The translations under genes and the position numbers were made by a program. Shown here one piece after another: positions 7,373 to 8,830 of a stretch of DNA of 8,830 bases; the first letter of the stretch is position 1, and each line of letters opens with the position of its first letter. The stretch lies in the NCBI GenBank assembly GCA_021156245.1, contig JAJNBO010000186.1, forward strand, positions 1 through 8,830. The letters run 5' to 3'. The stretch comes from Ramlibacter sp. GTDB taxonomy: Bacteria; Pseudomonadota; Gammaproteobacteria; Burkholderiales; Burkholderiaceae_C. The notes beneath the pieces are model-generated. The model made no database searches, was not told where the DNA came from, and worked only from the letters and a program-made list of their open reading frames with translations.

Positions 7373-8716
7373 CTACCAGGTGCGGCCCAGATAGGCGCCA
7401 TTGTGTTCGAGCCGGGCCTGCAACGCAGCCACGTCGACGGCAGCCGCCGTGGTGCCTGCCTGCAACGCCAGGTGCGCCGCGTTGCCGACGGCCTCGCCCA
7501 TGACGAAGCAGGCGCCGGTCACGCGCGCGGCCGACTGTGCTTCGTGGCTCATGGACGCGCAGCGGCCGGCGACCCACACGTTGTCCAGGCGCTCGGGCAC
7601 CGTCATGCGGTAGGGCAGGTGGTTGAAGCCGCGGCTCTCGGGGATCTTCGGCCAGCGGAATTCGACGTCGCCCTTCAGGTGCAGTTCCAGCGGCCAGCCG
7701 TTGACGCCGATCGTGTCGTCGAAGCTGGCGCAGTCCAGCACGTCGGATTCGGTGAGCTCGTAGGCGCCGCGCACCCGCCGTGTTTCGCGGATGCCGACCT
7801 GCGGCGCGATATCGGAGATGTAGCTTTGCTCGAAGCCGGGCACCTCGCGCAGGAAACCGGCGACCCCCGCGATCTGCCGGCGTCCGAGGATCTCGGCCTC
7901 CGACAGCTCCAGCGCATCGGTGCCGTCCATGGCGTTGCCCTCGCGGTTGGCAAGCTGCGTCAGGTTGACGCGCCATTCGATGCCGCTCTTCTGCGGCCGC
8001 ACGATCGCGCCCTTGCGCGGGAACTTGTAGCGGCCCTCGGCTTCCGCCTGTGCCATCAGCTTCGGGATGACTTCCCAGGCCTTGCCGGCACGCTGCGGAT
8101 CGACGCCGTTGATGCGGAACATGGTGGACGGATAGAGCATGTTGCCGTGCCCGTCGCCCACTTCGTACGGCGCCCCGGCCCAGGCGGCGAGGTCGCCATC
8201 GCCGGAGGCATCGATGAACATGCGGCCCAGCACGGCGCGCCTGCCGGACTTCGTCTCCACCAGCAGCGCCCGCACGCGGCGCGCGTCGTCCATCAGGACA
8301 CCGGCGCCCAGTGCATGGAACAGGATCTCCACGCCGGAGGACAGCAGGAGGTCGTCCGCCGCGATCTTGTAGGCGGCGGTGTCGTAGGCTTGCGCGACGG
8401 TCTTGCCGAACAGCGCGTGCGGCGTGTTCAGGCCGCCCAGCCGCGCAATGCGTTCGAGCAGGCCGTCGGCCACCCCATGCACCACCTGGCGGATGTCGCC
8501 GTGCACGTTGGCGTGCAGGCCGCAGAAGTTGGTGACGCCGGCCGCGGTGCCCATGCCACCGAGGAAGCCATAGCGCTCCACCAGCAAGGTGCTGCGGCCC
8601 GCGCGGGCTGCCGCGACGGCGGCCGCCATGCCGGCCGGCCCGCCGCCGAGGACGACCACGTCGTACTCGCCATGCACTTCAGTCTGGCGCGCGGGTTCGG
8701 AAACGGTACTTCTCAT
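7373..8716 (-). CDS. FAD-dependent oxidoreductase (FAD_oxidored / PF12831-like)
   Basis: A 447-residue flavoprotein with no signal peptide, expected in the cytoplasm. The dinucleotide-binding fold is clear: GGGPAGMAAAVAAARAG (24-40), with Glu47 at the end of the second strand for the FAD ribose. Later motifs are FIDASGDGDLAAWAG (168-182), VGIRETRRVRGAYELT (307-322) and the C-terminal FAD-closing segment VWVAGRCASMSHEAQSA (380-396). This set resembles the PF12831 group rather than classical aromatic hydroxylases. The reaction is unknown. Its position directly upstream of the ring-cleavage gene suggests that it prepares the ring substrate, for example by oxidising or aromatising an imported compound; that is inference. 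ATG at 8716 has only a run of G (GGGGGG) about six bases upstream as ribosome site. An unidentified gene ends 19 bp before it and gtdA starts 8 bp after, so it is inside the operon. Confidence 0.9.
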   Translation of the reverse strand: MRSTVSEPARQTEVHGEYDVVVLGGGPAGMAAAVAAARAGRSTLLVERYGFLGGMGTAAGVTNFCGLHANVHGDIRQVVHGVADGLLERIARLGGLNTPHALFGKTVAQAYDTAAYKIAADDLLLSSGVEILFHALGAGVLMDDARRVRALLVETKSGRRAVLGRMFIDASGDGDLAAWAGAPYEVGDGHGNMLYPSTMFRINGVDPQRAGKAWEVIPKLMAQAEAEGRYKFPRKGAIVRPQKSGIEWRVNLTQLANREGNAMDGTDALELSEAEILGRRQIAGVAGFLREVPGFEQSYISDIAPQVGIRETRRVRGAYELTESDVLDCASFDDTIGVNGWPLELHLKGDVEFRWPKIPESRGFNHLPYRMTVPERLDNVWVAGRCASMSHEAQSAARVTGACFVMGEAVGNAAHLALQAGTTAAAVDVAALQARLEHNGAYLGRTW

Positions 8717-8735
8717 GTCGAACCCCCCGGTGCCG

Positions 8736-8830
8736 TCAGCGGCCCGGCTCGCCCTTCACCACCAGCTCGAAATGTTCCACCACCGGCGGCTGCGCGAAGA
8801 ACGGGCCGACGATGGCGCGCCATTCGGCGA
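8736..8830 (-). CDS. C-terminal end of an unidentified protein (5' part outside window)
   Basis: A minus-strand frame open from the window edge ends with TGA at 8736 and encodes 30 residues, AEWRAIVGPFFAQPPVVEHF and ten more. The 19-bp gap to the FAD oxidoreductase and the shared strand point to the same operon. I do not recognise the family with confidence. The W-x-x-x-V-x-P-F-x-x-x-P-x-V pattern followed by a hydrophobic strand faintly resembles the end of small dimeric alpha/beta-barrel proteins (Dabb, NIPSNAP or similar), but 30 residues cannot settle this. Coding potential is supported by the sensible amino-acid composition and the operon spacing. Confidence 0.55.
   Translation of the reverse strand, partial: AEWRAIVGPFFAQPPVVEHFELVVKGEPGR

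Noticed and set aside
5545..7401. 618-codon minus-strand frame covering the bicupin and FAH-family genes
   Set aside because: Only its middle (FAH-family residues 1-157) is real protein. The upstream part is the out-of-frame shadow of gtdA and the downstream part is the frameshifted tail.
7365..7976. Longer N-terminus for the bicupin, by extending its frame upstream into the FAD gene
   Set aside because: The extension is an Arg-rich shadow of the FAD oxidoreductase. ATG at 7364 has a good AGAGGA site and gives the usual family length.

Overview
The window is about 8.8 kb of very GC-rich DNA with the protein families and gene styles of a betaproteobacterium, most likely Burkholderiales (Comamonadaceae/Variovorax/Ramlibacter-like). 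That placement is inference from GC content, the proline/alanine-rich kinase linker and the type of TRAP transporter; there is no rRNA or other marker to test it. No tRNA, rRNA, CRISPR array, insertion sequence or prophage gene is visible.

Layout. Left (1-2039, + strand): the 3' part of a membrane-anchored serine/threonine protein kinase whose N-terminal lobe lies outside the window. It converges, with a 19-bp gap, on a minus-strand Nudix hydrolase carrying a zinc ribbon (2059-2610). A perfect 12-bp inverted repeat (2618-2643) separates the Nudix gene from everything to its right and is the probable terminator of the large minus-strand operon.

The rest (2670-8830) is one compact minus-strand operon, read right to left: the end of an unidentified gene (8736-8830), an FAD-dependent oxidoreductase (7373-8716), a gentisate 1,2-dioxygenase-type bicupin (6309-7364), a fumarylpyruvate hydrolase-like FAH-family gene (5643-6312), and a complete tripartite TRAP transporter in the order dctQ, dctM, dctP (5620 down to 2670). 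Gene ends overlap by 4 bp or lie 8-66 bp apart, so co-transcription is likely.

The logic is a catabolic unit. TRAP imports an organic acid, probably aromatic or alicyclic. The FAD enzyme may convert it towards gentisate or a related dihydroxybenzoate. The bicupin opens the ring and the FAH-family enzyme splits the product into pyruvate and a C4 acid. No maleylpyruvate isomerase or classical aromatic hydroxylase is seen.

The most notable anomaly is that the FAH-family gene is broken. Its first 157 codons and last 65 codons are in different frames, and roughly ten family-conserved residues are missing at the junction, beside a tandem 5-bp repeat. This is either a real pseudogenising deletion or an assembly error, and it decides whether the pathway works as encoded.
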